Shown piece by piece: positions 33,079 through 42,843 of a DNA stretch of 64,000 nucleotides. Source of the DNA: an uncultured Collinsella sp. Its GTDB lineage: Bacteria; Actinomycetota; Coriobacteriia; Coriobacteriales; Coriobacteriaceae. The notes under the pieces were generated by a model. That model saw only the letters and a program-made list of their open reading frames with translations. It did not search any database and had not been told where the DNA came from. Both the position numbers and the translations under genes were made by a program. Position 1 is the first letter of the stretch. Each line of letters starts with the position of its first letter. Location: assembly GCA_934621295.1 (NCBI GenBank), contig CAKTVB010000001.1:1-64000 (forward strand), read 5' to 3'.

Positions 33079-33343
33079 GATCGTCCTCCCTCGAATCGAT
33101 GGGAGTTGAGCATAGAGAGGCAGCTTCCCCTTTGATTCCGTTCGCGCTTACAAAAGAGGATGCGAATATTCCCCTCATTCTTGCCACTTTCTAACAAGGC
33201 AGGTAAAACGGGGCAAATAGCGGCAGCGAAGGTCCTTCAACATGGGGCGGCGCGATTGATATCACAAAAAGAGGGGCGCATTTCCATAGCTTTTAAGGGA
33301 CCTCGGTCTTCTCGCGCAGTTTTATCGTGGACTGGTACGTTTC
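33079..33343. other. Intergenic region upstream of the surface-protein operon
   Basis: A 324-base gap separates the surface-protein start from tRNA-Gly. Apart from the tRNA promoter at its right end (33344-33373) I see no gene, repeat or recognisable operator. It must contain the promoter of the minus-strand surface-protein/sortase operon, but no convincing -35/-10 pair stands out. Confidence 0.4.
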
Positions 33344-33373
33344 TTGCCCCATAAGAACAATGCAGGTTATACT
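33344..33373 (+). promoter_or_regulatory. tRNA-Gly promoter
   Basis: TTGCCC (33344-33349), 18-base spacer, TATACT (33368-33373), 29 bases before the tRNA 5' end. Confidence 0.5.
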
Positions 33374-33402
33374 AACTACCGCGCATTCATTGCGTCATAT
33401 AT

Positions 33403-33477
33403 GCGGGCATCGCCAAGTGGTAAGGCATCAGCTTCCCAAGCTGACACTCGCGGGTTCGAGTCCCGTTGCCCGCTCCA
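33403..33477 (+). tRNA. tRNA-Gly (CCC anticodon)
   Basis: Full cloverleaf. The acceptor GCGGGCA pairs with TGCCCGC, the anticodon loop is TTCCCAA (anticodon CCC), the T-arm contains GGTTCGAGTCC, and the CCA is encoded at 33475-33477. A terminator follows. Confidence 0.97.
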
Positions 33478-33487
33478 TTCGAATTTC

Positions 33488-33519
33488 AGGCACGGTAACG
33501 TTCGTTACCGTGCCTTTTT
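33488..33519 (+). terminator. Terminator after tRNA-Gly
   Basis: Perfect twelve-pair stem AGGCACGGTAAC / GTTACCGTGCCT with a GTTC loop, then TTTTT. Confidence 0.88.
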
Positions 33520-33660
33520 CGATAAAGGGCTGGGACTTGAACCCGACAGGGTGCGAGCGTTAAGCAAACGCGAAGCGTTTATAGCTTCGTAGACCACGGA
33601 AATAGACCAAATGTAGACCAAGCTTCGGCAAATCGTTTCCATCCAATCGACTCGCGCTGT
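33520..33660. other. Possible vestige of an element integrated at tRNA-Gly
   Basis: This non-coding stretch carries GGGACTTGAACCCGA, which on the minus strand resembles a tRNA T-arm (GGGTTCAAGTCCC), then an AAACGC/GCGTTT hairpin and two GTAGACCA/ATAGACCA words. Such debris often flanks sites of tyrosine-integrase elements beside tRNA genes. No integrase or cargo gene is left. The interpretation is tentative. Confidence 0.3.
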
Positions 33661-33667
33661 TATGCAC

Positions 33668-33700
33668 AAGGCCGGGTGCAGTCTTGCTGCACCCGGCCTT
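33668..33700. terminator. Hairpin downstream of the parC-like gene
   Basis: Perfect 13-pair stem AAGGCCGGGTGCA / TGCACCCGGCCTT with a seven-base loop, 40 bases past the stop at 33740. The U-runs are short on both sides, but the stem is very stable. Confidence 0.6.
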
Positions 33701-33739
33701 ATCATCTTAAGAAATTTACGATGGTTGTCCTGTCATGCC

Positions 33740-36010
33740 CTAGTCAAACAAGCTCGGCATATCGTTTTCCTTCATGAGGGCACCGGCGGACGGCAATGTC
33801 TGTGCACAGAATCGCTCCGTCCAGGCTTCGCTTCCCAAGAAGTCCTCGGCCACGCCCACGGCGGTGATGATGCGATTCTTTTTAGCTGTAAAAGCCTGGA
33901 CGCCTTGGGTGTTAGTGGTCGTCTTGGTCTTGAGCAGCGATGTGTTGAAGCTCATCAGACGGTTATCGCTCGAGACGAGAGCTAGGTCGCGATCCTCTTT
34001 GAGCACCTGGGCAAACAGCAACTTGCTGCCGCCATAGATAGCATTCTTGAGGCGCTTGCGGTTGGTCTTGGTCACATAGCCAGCGAGTGCGACGCGGACA
34101 ACACGCCCGTTCTCAAAGACAAACAACACGTCTGCCTTGTAATCCTCGGGGTCGATTACCCAGATTACAGACTCGTCGGGGTCCATCTCAAGATCGGCGG
34201 GCAGATAGGAGCCAAGCTGAGCCGACTTAGTGTCCTCAAACGAGGCAACCTTGCACTTGTATACCTGACTTTTATCGGTAAATACCAGCAGCTCGTGCGT
34301 ATTGGAAGACGCAAACTCGATAAAGGGCTTGTCACCGTCTTTGTACTTGAGCGTGGCGGCCTTCTTAAGCACGCGGTCCGTCATCTTCTTAAGGTAGCCG
34401 TCGCGCGAAAGCATGATTTGCACCGGGTATTCCTCGACCTCGGGCTCCAGGCTCACTTCGATGACGTCGGACGGCTCGATCCTGCCCGTGCGGCGCGGCA
34501 TGACGTACTTCTTGTTGACGGCAGCCAGCTCGTCGCTGATAACTTTCTTGATGTTCTCCTCGTTGGAGAGGATATTTTCAAGCTCGGCAATCTCATCTTC
34601 GAGCTTTTCAATATCCTTAGTGCGGTTGAGGATGTACTCTTCGTTGATGTTGCGGAGTTTGATCTCGGCGACGAACTCCGCCTGGGTCTCGTCGATATCG
34701 AAACCCTTCATCAGATTGGGTACGACCTCGGCTTCGAGCTTGGTCCCGCGGATGATGGCGATGGCCTTGTCGATATCGAGCAAGATTGCCTCGAGGCCGT
34801 GCAGCAGGTGCAAGCGCTCGGATTTTTTGCCCAGGTCGAAGCTCACGCGACGGCGCGTGGACTGGATGCGCCACTCGACCCATTCGTGCATAATCTCGCG
34901 CACGCCCATAACGCGTGGGTAACCATCAACCAGCACGTTGAAGTTGCACGAGAACGAATCCTGCAGCGTGGTCGAACGGTAAAGCTTGGCCATGAGCTTA
35001 TCGGGGTCAACACCGCGCTTAAGGTCGATGGCGATGCGCAGACCCGAAAGGTCGGTCTCGTCGCGGATGTCGGCAATCTCGCGCACCTTGCCCTCTTTGG
35101 AGAGCTTGATGATGCGCTCGATGATGACGTCGGTTTTGGTGGTGTATGGGATTTCGTAGACCTCGATGATGCGCTCTTCGGGAATCCAGCGCCAGCGTGA
35201 GCGAATCTGAAAGCTGCCGAGTCCCGTCTCGACAATGCGCTCCATCTCCTCGCGGCGATAGATGATCTCGCCGCCTGTGGAGAAATCGGGTATGGGCATG
35301 TACTCGAGCAGGTCACAATCGGGATCTTCGAGATAGTGCATGGTGGCGCAGCAGACCTCGTTGAGGTTGAAGCCGCAGATGTCGGACGCCATGGCGACGC
35401 CGATGCCCTTGTTGGCCGAGACCAGGATGTTGGGGAACGTGGTGGGAAGCAGGCGCGGCTCCTTCATGGCGCCGTCGTAGCTGTCGATAAAATCCACCGG
35501 GTCCTTATCGATATCCTTGAAGATCTCGGCGCAGATGGGGGAGAGCTTCGCCTCGGTGTAACGCGAGGCGGCGTAGCTCAGGTCGCCCGAGTAATACTTG
35601 CCAAAGTTGCCCTTCGACTCGACGAAGGGGGCGAGCAGCGCCTCGTTGCCTGTGGCCAAGCGCACCATCGTTTCGTAGATGGCGGCGTCACCATGTGGGT
35701 TGAGCTTCATGGTTTGGCCCACGATGTTGGCACTCTTCTGACGGTCGCCCTTGAGCAGGCCCATCTTATACATGGTGTAGAGAAGCTTGCGGTGCGAGGG
35801 CTTAAAGCCGTCGATCTCGGGGAACGCACGCGAGACGTTGGTGCTCATGGCATAGGGCATGTAGTTGGTCTCGAGCGTCTCGGTAATGGGCTGCGCTGTG
35901 ACTTCCGAATGCAGGCCGATGACGTTGGCGTCGTTGACCTGCTTCTTTTTGGGCTGAGTTTTAGTTTTCTTCTTTGCCACGATTTCCTCTTGTTGCTCTT
36001 TTTGGGCCAT
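33740..36010 (-). CDS. parC: Type IIA topoisomerase subunit A (topoisomerase IV ParC-like)
   Basis: 756 residues. An N-terminal Lys-rich tail (12-24) precedes the core MPYAMSTNVSRAFPEIDGFKPSHRKLLYTM. The catalytic Tyr is in AASRYTEAK. The quinolone region is HGDAAIYE, with Ala at the Ser83-equivalent position. The C-terminal part has beta-propeller-like strands but no GyrA-box (QRRGGKG type), and it is shorter than GyrA here. It is therefore a decatenating, topoisomerase IV-like enzyme rather than gyrase. It follows the parE-like gene by 18 bases. Confidence 0.88.
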   Translation of the reverse strand: MAQKEQQEEIVAKKKTKTQPKKKQVNDANVIGLHSEVTAQPITETLETNYMPYAMSTNVSRAFPEIDGFKPSHRKLLYTMYKMGLLKGDRQKSANIVGQTMKLNPHGDAAIYETMVRLATGNEALLAPFVESKGNFGKYYSGDLSYAASRYTEAKLSPICAEIFKDIDKDPVDFIDSYDGAMKEPRLLPTTFPNILVSANKGIGVAMASDICGFNLNEVCCATMHYLEDPDCDLLEYMPIPDFSTGGEIIYRREEMERIVETGLGSFQIRSRWRWIPEERIIEVYEIPYTTKTDVIIERIIKLSKEGKVREIADIRDETDLSGLRIAIDLKRGVDPDKLMAKLYRSTTLQDSFSCNFNVLVDGYPRVMGVREIMHEWVEWRIQSTRRRVSFDLGKKSERLHLLHGLEAILLDIDKAIAIIRGTKLEAEVVPNLMKGFDIDETQAEFVAEIKLRNINEEYILNRTKDIEKLEDEIAELENILSNEENIKKVISDELAAVNKKYVMPRRTGRIEPSDVIEVSLEPEVEEYPVQIMLSRDGYLKKMTDRVLKKAATLKYKDGDKPFIEFASSNTHELLVFTDKSQVYKCKVASFEDTKSAQLGSYLPADLEMDPDESVIWVIDPEDYKADVLFVFENGRVVRVALAGYVTKTNRKRLKNAIYGGSKLLFAQVLKEDRDLALVSSDNRLMSFNTSLLKTKTTTNTQGVQAFTAKKNRIITAVGVAEDFLGSEAWTERFCAQTLPSAGALMKENDMPSLFD

Positions 36011-36028
36011 TCCGATGCGTGCTGTGCC

Positions 36029-38026
36029 TTATTGCAGGTCCAGCTGGTCTAGGTACTCTTTACCGTGCTGTGCGATATGGCGCTTGCGCCCCTCGTCGTC
36101 GTTGCCCAGCAGCAGATTGAACATGGTTTCCATCTTTGCGACGTCCTCGGGCTCCACCTTGATCAGACGGCGCGTCTCGGGGTTCATGGTGGTGAGCCAC
36201 ATCATGTCCGGATCGTTCTCACCAAGACCCTTGGAGCGGTTGATCGAGCACTTCTGGTCGCCGATCTCCTTAAGGATGCCGTTCTTCTCGAGCTCGGTGT
36301 AGGCAAAGTAGGTCTTCTCTTTGCAGTTGATCTCGTAGAGCGGCGACTCGGCGATATACACGTAGCCCTCATCGATAAGCGTGGGCACCAGGCGGTAGAG
36401 CATGGTGAGCACGAGCGTGCGGATGTGATAACCGTCGACGTCGGCGTCCGTACAGATGATGACCTTGTTCCAGTTGAGGTTGTCCAGGTCAAAGGCGCTT
36501 AGGTTCTTGATGCGCTTGTCCTTGATTTCCACGCCGCAGCCCAGCACGCGCATAAGGTCCATGATGATGTCGGACTTGAAGATGCGCGGATAATCCTCTT
36601 TAAGGCAGTTGAGAATCTTGCCTCGGACGGGCATGACACCCTGGAACTCGGCATCGCGCGAGGTGCGGATGGCGCCTGCTGCCGAGTCGCCCTCTACGAT
36701 ATAGACTTCACGGCGGGTTTTGTCCTTGGAGCGGCAATCGATGAACTTCTGCACGCGGTTTGCCATATCGGTCTTCTGCTGCAGATTGGTCTTGATGCTC
36801 TGGCGGGTTTTCTCGGCATTCTCACGGGAGCGCTTGTTGATGAGCACCTGCTCCATGATCTTGTTGGCGGCATCTTTGTTCTCTATCAGATAGGTCGAGA
36901 GACGCTCTTTGAAAAATGCCGTCATGGCCTGCTGGATAAAGCGGTTGTTGATGGCCTTCTTGGTCTGGTTCTCGTAAGACGTCTGGGTAGAGAAGCAGTT
37001 GGTCACCAGCACCAGGCAGTCCTGAACGTCTTGCCACTTAATGCCGCTCTCGTTTTTGTTGTACTTGCCCTGTTGCTTGATATAGGTATCGATTGCGCTG
37101 GTAAGGGCGCTGCGGGCCGCTTTTTCGGGCGAGCCGCCGTTTTCGAGCCAAGACGAGTTGTGATAGTACTCCTGCATTTGGAAGGTGCGGGAGAAGCACA
37201 GGCAGGCCGTGATCTTAACGTTGTAGTCGGGTAGATCCTCGCGGTCGCGGCCGCGGCGGTCGGCCTCGATGAAGAAGGGCTCGGTGAGGTAGTCTGCACC
37301 GACTTTCTCAAGCACGTAATCCTCGATGCCCTTGGGGTAACAGAAATCTTCTTCGGTGAACTCGCCGTCGTCGCCCTCGATGCGCAGGCGGAAGGTTACG
37401 TTGGCGTTGACTACCGCCTGACGGCGCAGGGTTTCGCGATACCATTCGTCGGGGATGTCAATTGAGGTGAAGACTTCCAGGTCGGGGCGCCATTTGATGG
37501 TGGTGCCGGTGCGGTTGTCGTCCGTGGGTTCAACCTCAAGCGCCTTCTTTTTGGTGCCAACCACCTTGCCCTTTTTAAAGTGCAGGGAGTATTTGTTGCC
37601 GTCGCGCCAAACCGTGACGTCCATGTATTCGGAGGCATATTGAGTTGCACACGAGCCCAGGCCATTGGTGCCGAGCGAGAAGTCGTAGTCGCCGCCCTGG
37701 TTGTTGTTATATTTGCCACCAGCGTAGAGCTCGCAGAAGACGAGCTCCCAGTTAAAGCGCTTCTCGGAAGGGTTCCAGTCGAGCGGGCAGCCACGGCCGT
37801 TGTCTTCTACTTGGATGGAGCCATCGCGAAAGGCAGTGAGGGTAATGAGCTTACCAAAGCCCTGACGGGCCTCGTCGACCGCGTTGGACAGGATCTCGAA
37901 GGCGGCGTGGGCGCAGCCGTCAAGGCCGTCCGATCCAAAGATGACAGCGGGGCGCAGACGTACGCGCTCCTCATCTTTGAGCTGACGGATGCTGTCGTTA
38001 CCATAGTTTGCGGTGTTTTTTGCCAT
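36029..38026 (-). CDS. parE: Type IIA topoisomerase subunit B (topoisomerase IV ParE-like)
   Basis: 665 residues: GHKL ATPase with EILSNAVDEA, DNGRGCP and GTNGLGS; transducer lysine region QTKKAIN; TOPRIM EGDSAAGAIR and DADVDGYHI. It differs clearly from the gyrB product at 4002-6032 (for instance SDGLDGCAHAAFEILSNA and CFSRTFQMQEYYHNSSW) and belongs to a divergent ParE/GyrB-like branch. With the parC-like gene it forms the A2B2 enzyme expected to unlink daughter chromosomes. Placed about 25 kb from oriC, divergent from purB. Confidence 0.88.
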   Translation of the reverse strand: MAKNTANYGNDSIRQLKDEERVRLRPAVIFGSDGLDGCAHAAFEILSNAVDEARQGFGKLITLTAFRDGSIQVEDNGRGCPLDWNPSEKRFNWELVFCELYAGGKYNNNQGGDYDFSLGTNGLGSCATQYASEYMDVTVWRDGNKYSLHFKKGKVVGTKKKALEVEPTDDNRTGTTIKWRPDLEVFTSIDIPDEWYRETLRRQAVVNANVTFRLRIEGDDGEFTEEDFCYPKGIEDYVLEKVGADYLTEPFFIEADRRGRDREDLPDYNVKITACLCFSRTFQMQEYYHNSSWLENGGSPEKAARSALTSAIDTYIKQQGKYNKNESGIKWQDVQDCLVLVTNCFSTQTSYENQTKKAINNRFIQQAMTAFFKERLSTYLIENKDAANKIMEQVLINKRSRENAEKTRQSIKTNLQQKTDMANRVQKFIDCRSKDKTRREVYIVEGDSAAGAIRTSRDAEFQGVMPVRGKILNCLKEDYPRIFKSDIIMDLMRVLGCGVEIKDKRIKNLSAFDLDNLNWNKVIICTDADVDGYHIRTLVLTMLYRLVPTLIDEGYVYIAESPLYEINCKEKTYFAYTELEKNGILKEIGDQKCSINRSKGLGENDPDMMWLTTMNPETRRLIKVEPEDVAKMETMFNLLLGNDDEGRKRHIAQHGKEYLDQLDLQ

Positions 38027-38354
38027 ACTTGCTCTTTCGGTGTCCCTTAACCGGTCCTGGACCTCGGCATTGCGCGAGGCGTCCTTGCTATTACGTTATC
38101 GCATGCTGGGAATCAGGTTTAAATTCTCAGAGAAAGTGCAGCACTCCTGAGCGGCTAATCGCATCTTGCGTCCTGAGTCCGAGCCACGTGCGCGGCATGC
38201 GGATGATGGTATCGTACACGCTCTTGCGTTTTTGGGCCAAAGCATCACATCTGCACAGCTTTGCTCTTTGGGCGTTTTTATAGAGCGCGTCAGCCTCCCT
38301 CGTCTACGTCGTACAATATGTGCGTTACGTGCCAATAACCAAAAAGGAGCCGCA
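38027..38354. other. Divergent parE/purB intergenic region
   Basis: This 328-base gap holds promoters for both directions. TACAAT (38312-38317), 38 bases before the purB ATG, is a likely -10. A loose inverted repeat (CCAAAGC near 38240, GCTTTG near 38262, then TTTGGGCGTTTTT) could be a leader hairpin of purB. No purine riboswitch core and no coding sequence are recognised. Confidence 0.35.
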
Positions 38355-39701
<1,347 letters not shown>

Positions 39702-39721
39702 AGCCTTCTAAAGACGACTAC

Positions 39722-39770
39722 AAAGCCGCCGCGCACGGTGCCTTACCGGGTCCTGTGCGCGGCGGCTTTT
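39722..39770 (+). terminator. Terminator after purB
   Basis: Fifteen-pair stem AAAGCCGCCGCGCAC / GTGCGCGGCGGCTTT with an 18-base loop and TTTT tail. Confidence 0.85.
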
Positions 39771-39812
39771 GTGTCGAACCCTTCAAGGCTGTCGCATTCG
39801 CGTACGCGCCTT

Positions 39813-39818
39813 TACAAT
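39813..39818 (+). promoter_or_regulatory. Candidate -10 (TACAAT) for the TSCPD gene
   Basis: TACAAT 59 bases before the ATG at 39877, in the short gap after the purB terminator. The -35 is not obvious. Confidence 0.35.
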
Positions 39819-39876
39819 GGGGTACAACCAACGAACGCGTAGATATGGGTAAAGCAAAACGAGGGGAGAACACATC

Positions 39877-40143
39877 ATGATCGAGTTCGACTTCACACCG
39901 CATGGCGTTTGCGCGCGCAACATCCACGTTGCCGTTTCCGACGACGCCCAGACTATCGAGCATATCGAGTTCACGGGAGGCTGCAACGGCAACCTCAAGG
40001 CTGTCTCGAAGCTCGTTGCAGGCCAGCCGGTTCAGCAGGTCGTCGACCTTCTTGCTGGCAACACTTGCGGTCCGCGTCCTACATCCTGTGCCGACCAGAT
40101 GACCTTGGCGCTTAAAGAGGCAGTTGCCAAGGCAAACGCATGA
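39877..40143 (+). CDS. TSCPD-domain protein (TIGR03905 family)
   Basis: 88 residues forming one TSCPD domain: HIEFTGGCNGNLKAVSKLV, then CGPRPTSCADQMTLAL. The paired cysteines in GGCNGN and TCGPRPTSCADQ are typical of the C-terminal, possibly metal- or nucleic-acid-binding module of class II ribonucleotide reductases, here stand-alone. Its molecular function is unknown. GAGGGGAG is the RBS. It overlaps the next gene in ATGA. Confidence 0.85.
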   Translation: MIEFDFTPHGVCARNIHVAVSDDAQTIEHIEFTGGCNGNLKAVSKLVAGQPVQQVVDLLAGNTCGPRPTSCADQMTLALKEAVAKANA

Positions 40144-41354
40144 GCTTAATCAACAAATCGGGCATAAGTCGAAGAGGGTTCGTGGGCGGCGGCATGGCTG
40201 CAGCTGCCGCGACCCTGATTTCTGCTTGCGGCGGAAAAAAGGATAAGGGCACCGAGGCAAAAGACGCTACGGGCGAGCCCCAGGTGCTCACCGACGATTC
40301 CAAGATCATCGATGCACTGGATGAGTATGAGAGCGTAGATACAACTCTTGCTGCTGCGTACACCTGGAGCCTTCCGGTGGGAACCGTTCCTTTTTATAGC
40401 CAGGGCTCTTGGTCTGCCGCTATGTTTGCGCCCGAATCTGCCGCCACGCCCAATTCTATTGGCGTGTTCTCGCTTTCTTCTGGATCTCCCATCACGCTTC
40501 GATCGAAGCCGGTTTCGGGCGCGGGCTATGAGTTCTACGACGTGCGCGTTGGCGCAGGCGTGTTCTGCTGGGTGGAGATCAACTACTCATCGCTTGCCTG
40601 GTCTTTGTATGCCCAGGCTTTTGCCGAGGGTCAGGTCTCCGGCGATCCGCAAAAGATCGACCATGGCAATAGCGACTGGGAGCCTCCCATGTTCTCGCCG
40701 TATGGCACGTGCGTAATATGGCAGAAAATGCCCAATTCCTCTGGGTCGAAGAGCGCGTCTTCTAGCAAGTGCTACCAATGGAACCTGATAGACGGAAGCA
40801 AGACCACGCTCTACACTTCGCCTGGGCGCTTTGCCACTCACCCGCGCGTATCGGACGACATTCTTACCATCTCGCCACGCGTGCATGAGGATGAAGGAAC
40901 CTATTACGGTATGACAGCGCTGAATCTCGCCGATTCCGCTCACGCCCAAATCGATCAGCTCGTGCTGCCGGCGGGAGTTCGTCCTTTTGAGGCTGCTTAC
41001 TTGAACGATGCGTTCGCTTTTGCAATTGAGGCGAGCTATGACGGTGTCGGCAGGCTTGGCAACATGGGGACGTTCATTGGTCGCGAAGGGGGTCCCTTTG
41101 TCTACATTTCGCGCGAACCTGCGGCGGGTGTATGCGGCAAGGGCACGCGTTTTTGCCTAAAGACGCGCTCCTCCACCTGCGTTGTCGATACCGACGCTCA
41201 GAAGTACTCCGTGGTGGCGTGTCCCGACCGTTCCCTCGATTACGGTGACTATCCCGCGAGTGAGGGCGCTACGGACAACTTGGTCACCTTCGCCACCATT
41301 AAGGATGCCCGGGGTATTCCCGAGAGTGTGTGCGTGCGCGTGTTTGCGCTGTAG
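40140..41354 (+). CDS. Tat-exported lipoprotein, possible beta-propeller
   Basis: 404 residues. The twin-arginine signal SRRGFVGGGMAAAAATLISAC ends in a lipobox (LISA-C, Cys about residue 30), so it should be folded, exported by Tat and lipid-anchored. The mature part shows repeated blade-like strands with Trp/Tyr (SQGSWSAAMFAPES, WEPPMFSPYGTCVIWQ, GRFATHPRVSDDILTISPRV), suggesting a beta-propeller. Four or more cysteines are present. No enzyme family recognised. Start overlaps the TSCPD gene (ATGA). Its stop abuts the convergent acetyltransferase stop with no gap. Confidence 0.8.
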   Translation: MSLINKSGISRRGFVGGGMAAAAATLISACGGKKDKGTEAKDATGEPQVLTDDSKIIDALDEYESVDTTLAAAYTWSLPVGTVPFYSQGSWSAAMFAPESAATPNSIGVFSLSSGSPITLRSKPVSGAGYEFYDVRVGAGVFCWVEINYSSLAWSLYAQAFAEGQVSGDPQKIDHGNSDWEPPMFSPYGTCVIWQKMPNSSGSKSASSSKCYQWNLIDGSKTTLYTSPGRFATHPRVSDDILTISPRVHEDEGTYYGMTALNLADSAHAQIDQLVLPAGVRPFEAAYLNDAFAFAIEASYDGVGRLGNMGTFIGREGGPFVYISREPAAGVCGKGTRFCLKTRSSTCVVDTDAQKYSVVACPDRSLDYGDYPASEGATDNLVTFATIKDARGIPESVCVRVFAL

Positions 41355-41960
41355 TTAGCTTTTGTTGAGGCGTTCGTTTGCCACATCGATGATCTGCGTG
41401 AGCTCAAGTTCATCAAGGGGCCGTATTGGTTGAGGATTCTCGCCATGCGGCCCTATGTATTTTTCCATCCACACCACGTCAAGCCATCGGTCAAACTTGT
41501 TCGCGCACTTGATAAAGCGCGCCCGTTCCTCGTATCCATGCCGGCGATGGAATTCGACCGAAGATTCGTTTTCGCCGGTTATGCATGCCTCACTGTTGGT
41601 GATGCCTTGAGCGGCCATGCAGGATTCTAGAGCGTTGAGCAAAATGGAGCCGGCGCCGCGACCGCGCTCTTTCTCGTCAAGATAGATGGATGTCTCGGCG
41701 GACCATTGGTAGGCGGGACGACTCTTGAACGCGCCGTAGTAGGCGTATCCAACGGGCCGGCGCTCCGATTCACTTTCGGCTGTCTTTTCGAGAACAAGAT
41801 ATGCATAGCGTTTTTTTGCATGCTCGATGCGCGCTGCGAATTCTTCGATGCTAGGAACATCAAACTCGAACGTGACCGTGGTCTCGCGGACATATGGAGC
41901 GTAGATTGCTAACAAATCGGCAGCGTCAGAGGCCTGTGCCGGGCGAATGTGAAGAGTCAT
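41355..41960 (-). CDS. GNAT-family N-acetyltransferase (phosphinothricin acetyltransferase-like)
   Basis: 201 residues from ATG 41960 (CCAGGAG RBS). IRPAQASDAADLLAIYAPYV, TVTFEFDVPS, and the acetyl-CoA site DEKERGRGAGSILLNALE (Q/RxxGxG/A), then HRRHGYEE, match the Pat/MddA group that acetylates small amino compounds such as phosphinothricin or methionine sulfoximine. A C-terminal 40-residue extension is unassigned. The true substrate is unknown. Convergent with the lipoprotein gene with zero intergenic bases. Confidence 0.85.
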   Translation of the reverse strand: MTLHIRPAQASDAADLLAIYAPYVRETTVTFEFDVPSIEEFAARIEHAKKRYAYLVLEKTAESESERRPVGYAYYGAFKSRPAYQWSAETSIYLDEKERGRGAGSILLNALESCMAAQGITNSEACITGENESSVEFHRRHGYEERARFIKCANKFDRWLDVVWMEKYIGPHGENPQPIRPLDELELTQIIDVANERLNKS

Positions 41961-42013
41961 GACATCTCCTGGAAGAAATTCGAGAATCTGGGAACAATGT
42001 ACTCCAGATGCTA

Positions 42014-42084
42014 CCGTTGCCCTAGCAACGGGCGGCGTTGACACATGAGCGAAACGCAAATGCGTTTTGTGCGTTAAAATAACG
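42014..42084. promoter_or_regulatory. Three consecutive palindromes upstream of the response regulator gene
   Basis: CCGTTGC/GCAACGG (42014-42020, 42025-42031), AAACGCA/TGCGTTT (42052-42058, 42061-42067) and CGTTA/TAACG (42072-42076, 42080-42084) stand in a row in the divergent gap, 34-104 bases before the response regulator ATG. They look like an operator array, perhaps for autoregulation. TTGACA at 42038-42043 may be a -35. Confidence 0.45.
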
Positions 42085-42117
42085 TAGTTTACGGACTTTG
42101 AGACAAGGAGGCCTGAT

Positions 42118-42843
42118 ATGGCTTCAGATGCAAGGAAGATCCTTCTGGTCGAGGACGAGAAGGCTATCCGCGATGCTGTCGCTGCATACCTCGAGCGCGA
42201 GGGTTATTGGGTCGTCGGTGTCGGTGACGGTCAGTCCGCTGTTGAGGAGTTTGAGAAGCATCAGTTTGACCTGATCGTGCTGGACCTCATGCTTCCCAAG
42301 CTTTCGGGCGAGCGCGTGTGTCGTGCCATTCGCGACACCTCCGATGTGCCTATCATCATGCTTACTGCGAAGGGCGAGGTCGAGGATCGTATCATCGGTC
42401 TCGAACTTGGTGCAGACGACTACCTGATCAAGCCGTTCTCGCCGCGCGAGCTCGTTGCCCGCGTGCGCGCCCTTTTCCGTCGCACGCACATTGCCGACGA
42501 GCCGCAGGTTGAGGTTCTCGATTTTGGCGACCTGGTCATCGACATCTCTGGCCATAAGATTTTGGTCGAAAACAAAGAGGTCGATCTTACCGCTTCCGAG
42601 TTCAAGCTGCTCACTACCTTGGCACGTCATCCCGGCCGCGTGTACAACCGCATGGAGCTGGTCGAGAAGGTTCTGGGCTACGACTTCGAGGGCTATGAGC
42701 GCACGATCGACAGCCACGTCAAGAACCTGCGCGCCAAGCTGGGCGATGATCCCAAGAAGCCCAAGTGGCTCTACACCGTGCACGGCGTGGGCTATCGCTT
42801 TGAGGCTCCGCAGGCCAAGGCAGACGAGGGCGCCCAGAAGTAA
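42118..42843 (+). CDS. OmpR/PhoB-family response regulator
   Basis: 241 residues. Receiver domain with acidic pocket E12/D13, phosphoacceptor D56 (IVLDLMLPK), T83 and K105 (LIKPFSP). The C-terminal winged helix shows DLTASEFKLLTTLARHPGRVYNRMELVEKVLG and SHVKNLRAKLGDDPKKPKWLYTVHGVGYRF. Close in type to MtrA/RegX3/WalR regulators. AAGGAGG RBS. The TAA stop overlaps the ATG of the kinase (TAATG), so regulator and kinase are made together. Confidence 0.93.
   Translation: MASDARKILLVEDEKAIRDAVAAYLEREGYWVVGVGDGQSAVEEFEKHQFDLIVLDLMLPKLSGERVCRAIRDTSDVPIIMLTAKGEVEDRIIGLELGADDYLIKPFSPRELVARVRALFRRTHIADEPQVEVLDFGDLVIDISGHKILVENKEVDLTASEFKLLTTLARHPGRVYNRMELVEKVLGYDFEGYERTIDSHVKNLRAKLGDDPKKPKWLYTVHGVGYRFEAPQAKADEGAQK

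Noticed and set aside
33520..33660. Intact integrative element at tRNA-Gly
   Set aside because: No integrase, excisionase or cargo gene lies between the tRNA and the parC-like gene; at most a scar is left.
38027..38354. Purine riboswitch before purB
   Set aside because: The paired-loop core of purine riboswitches was not found; only a loose inverted repeat is present.
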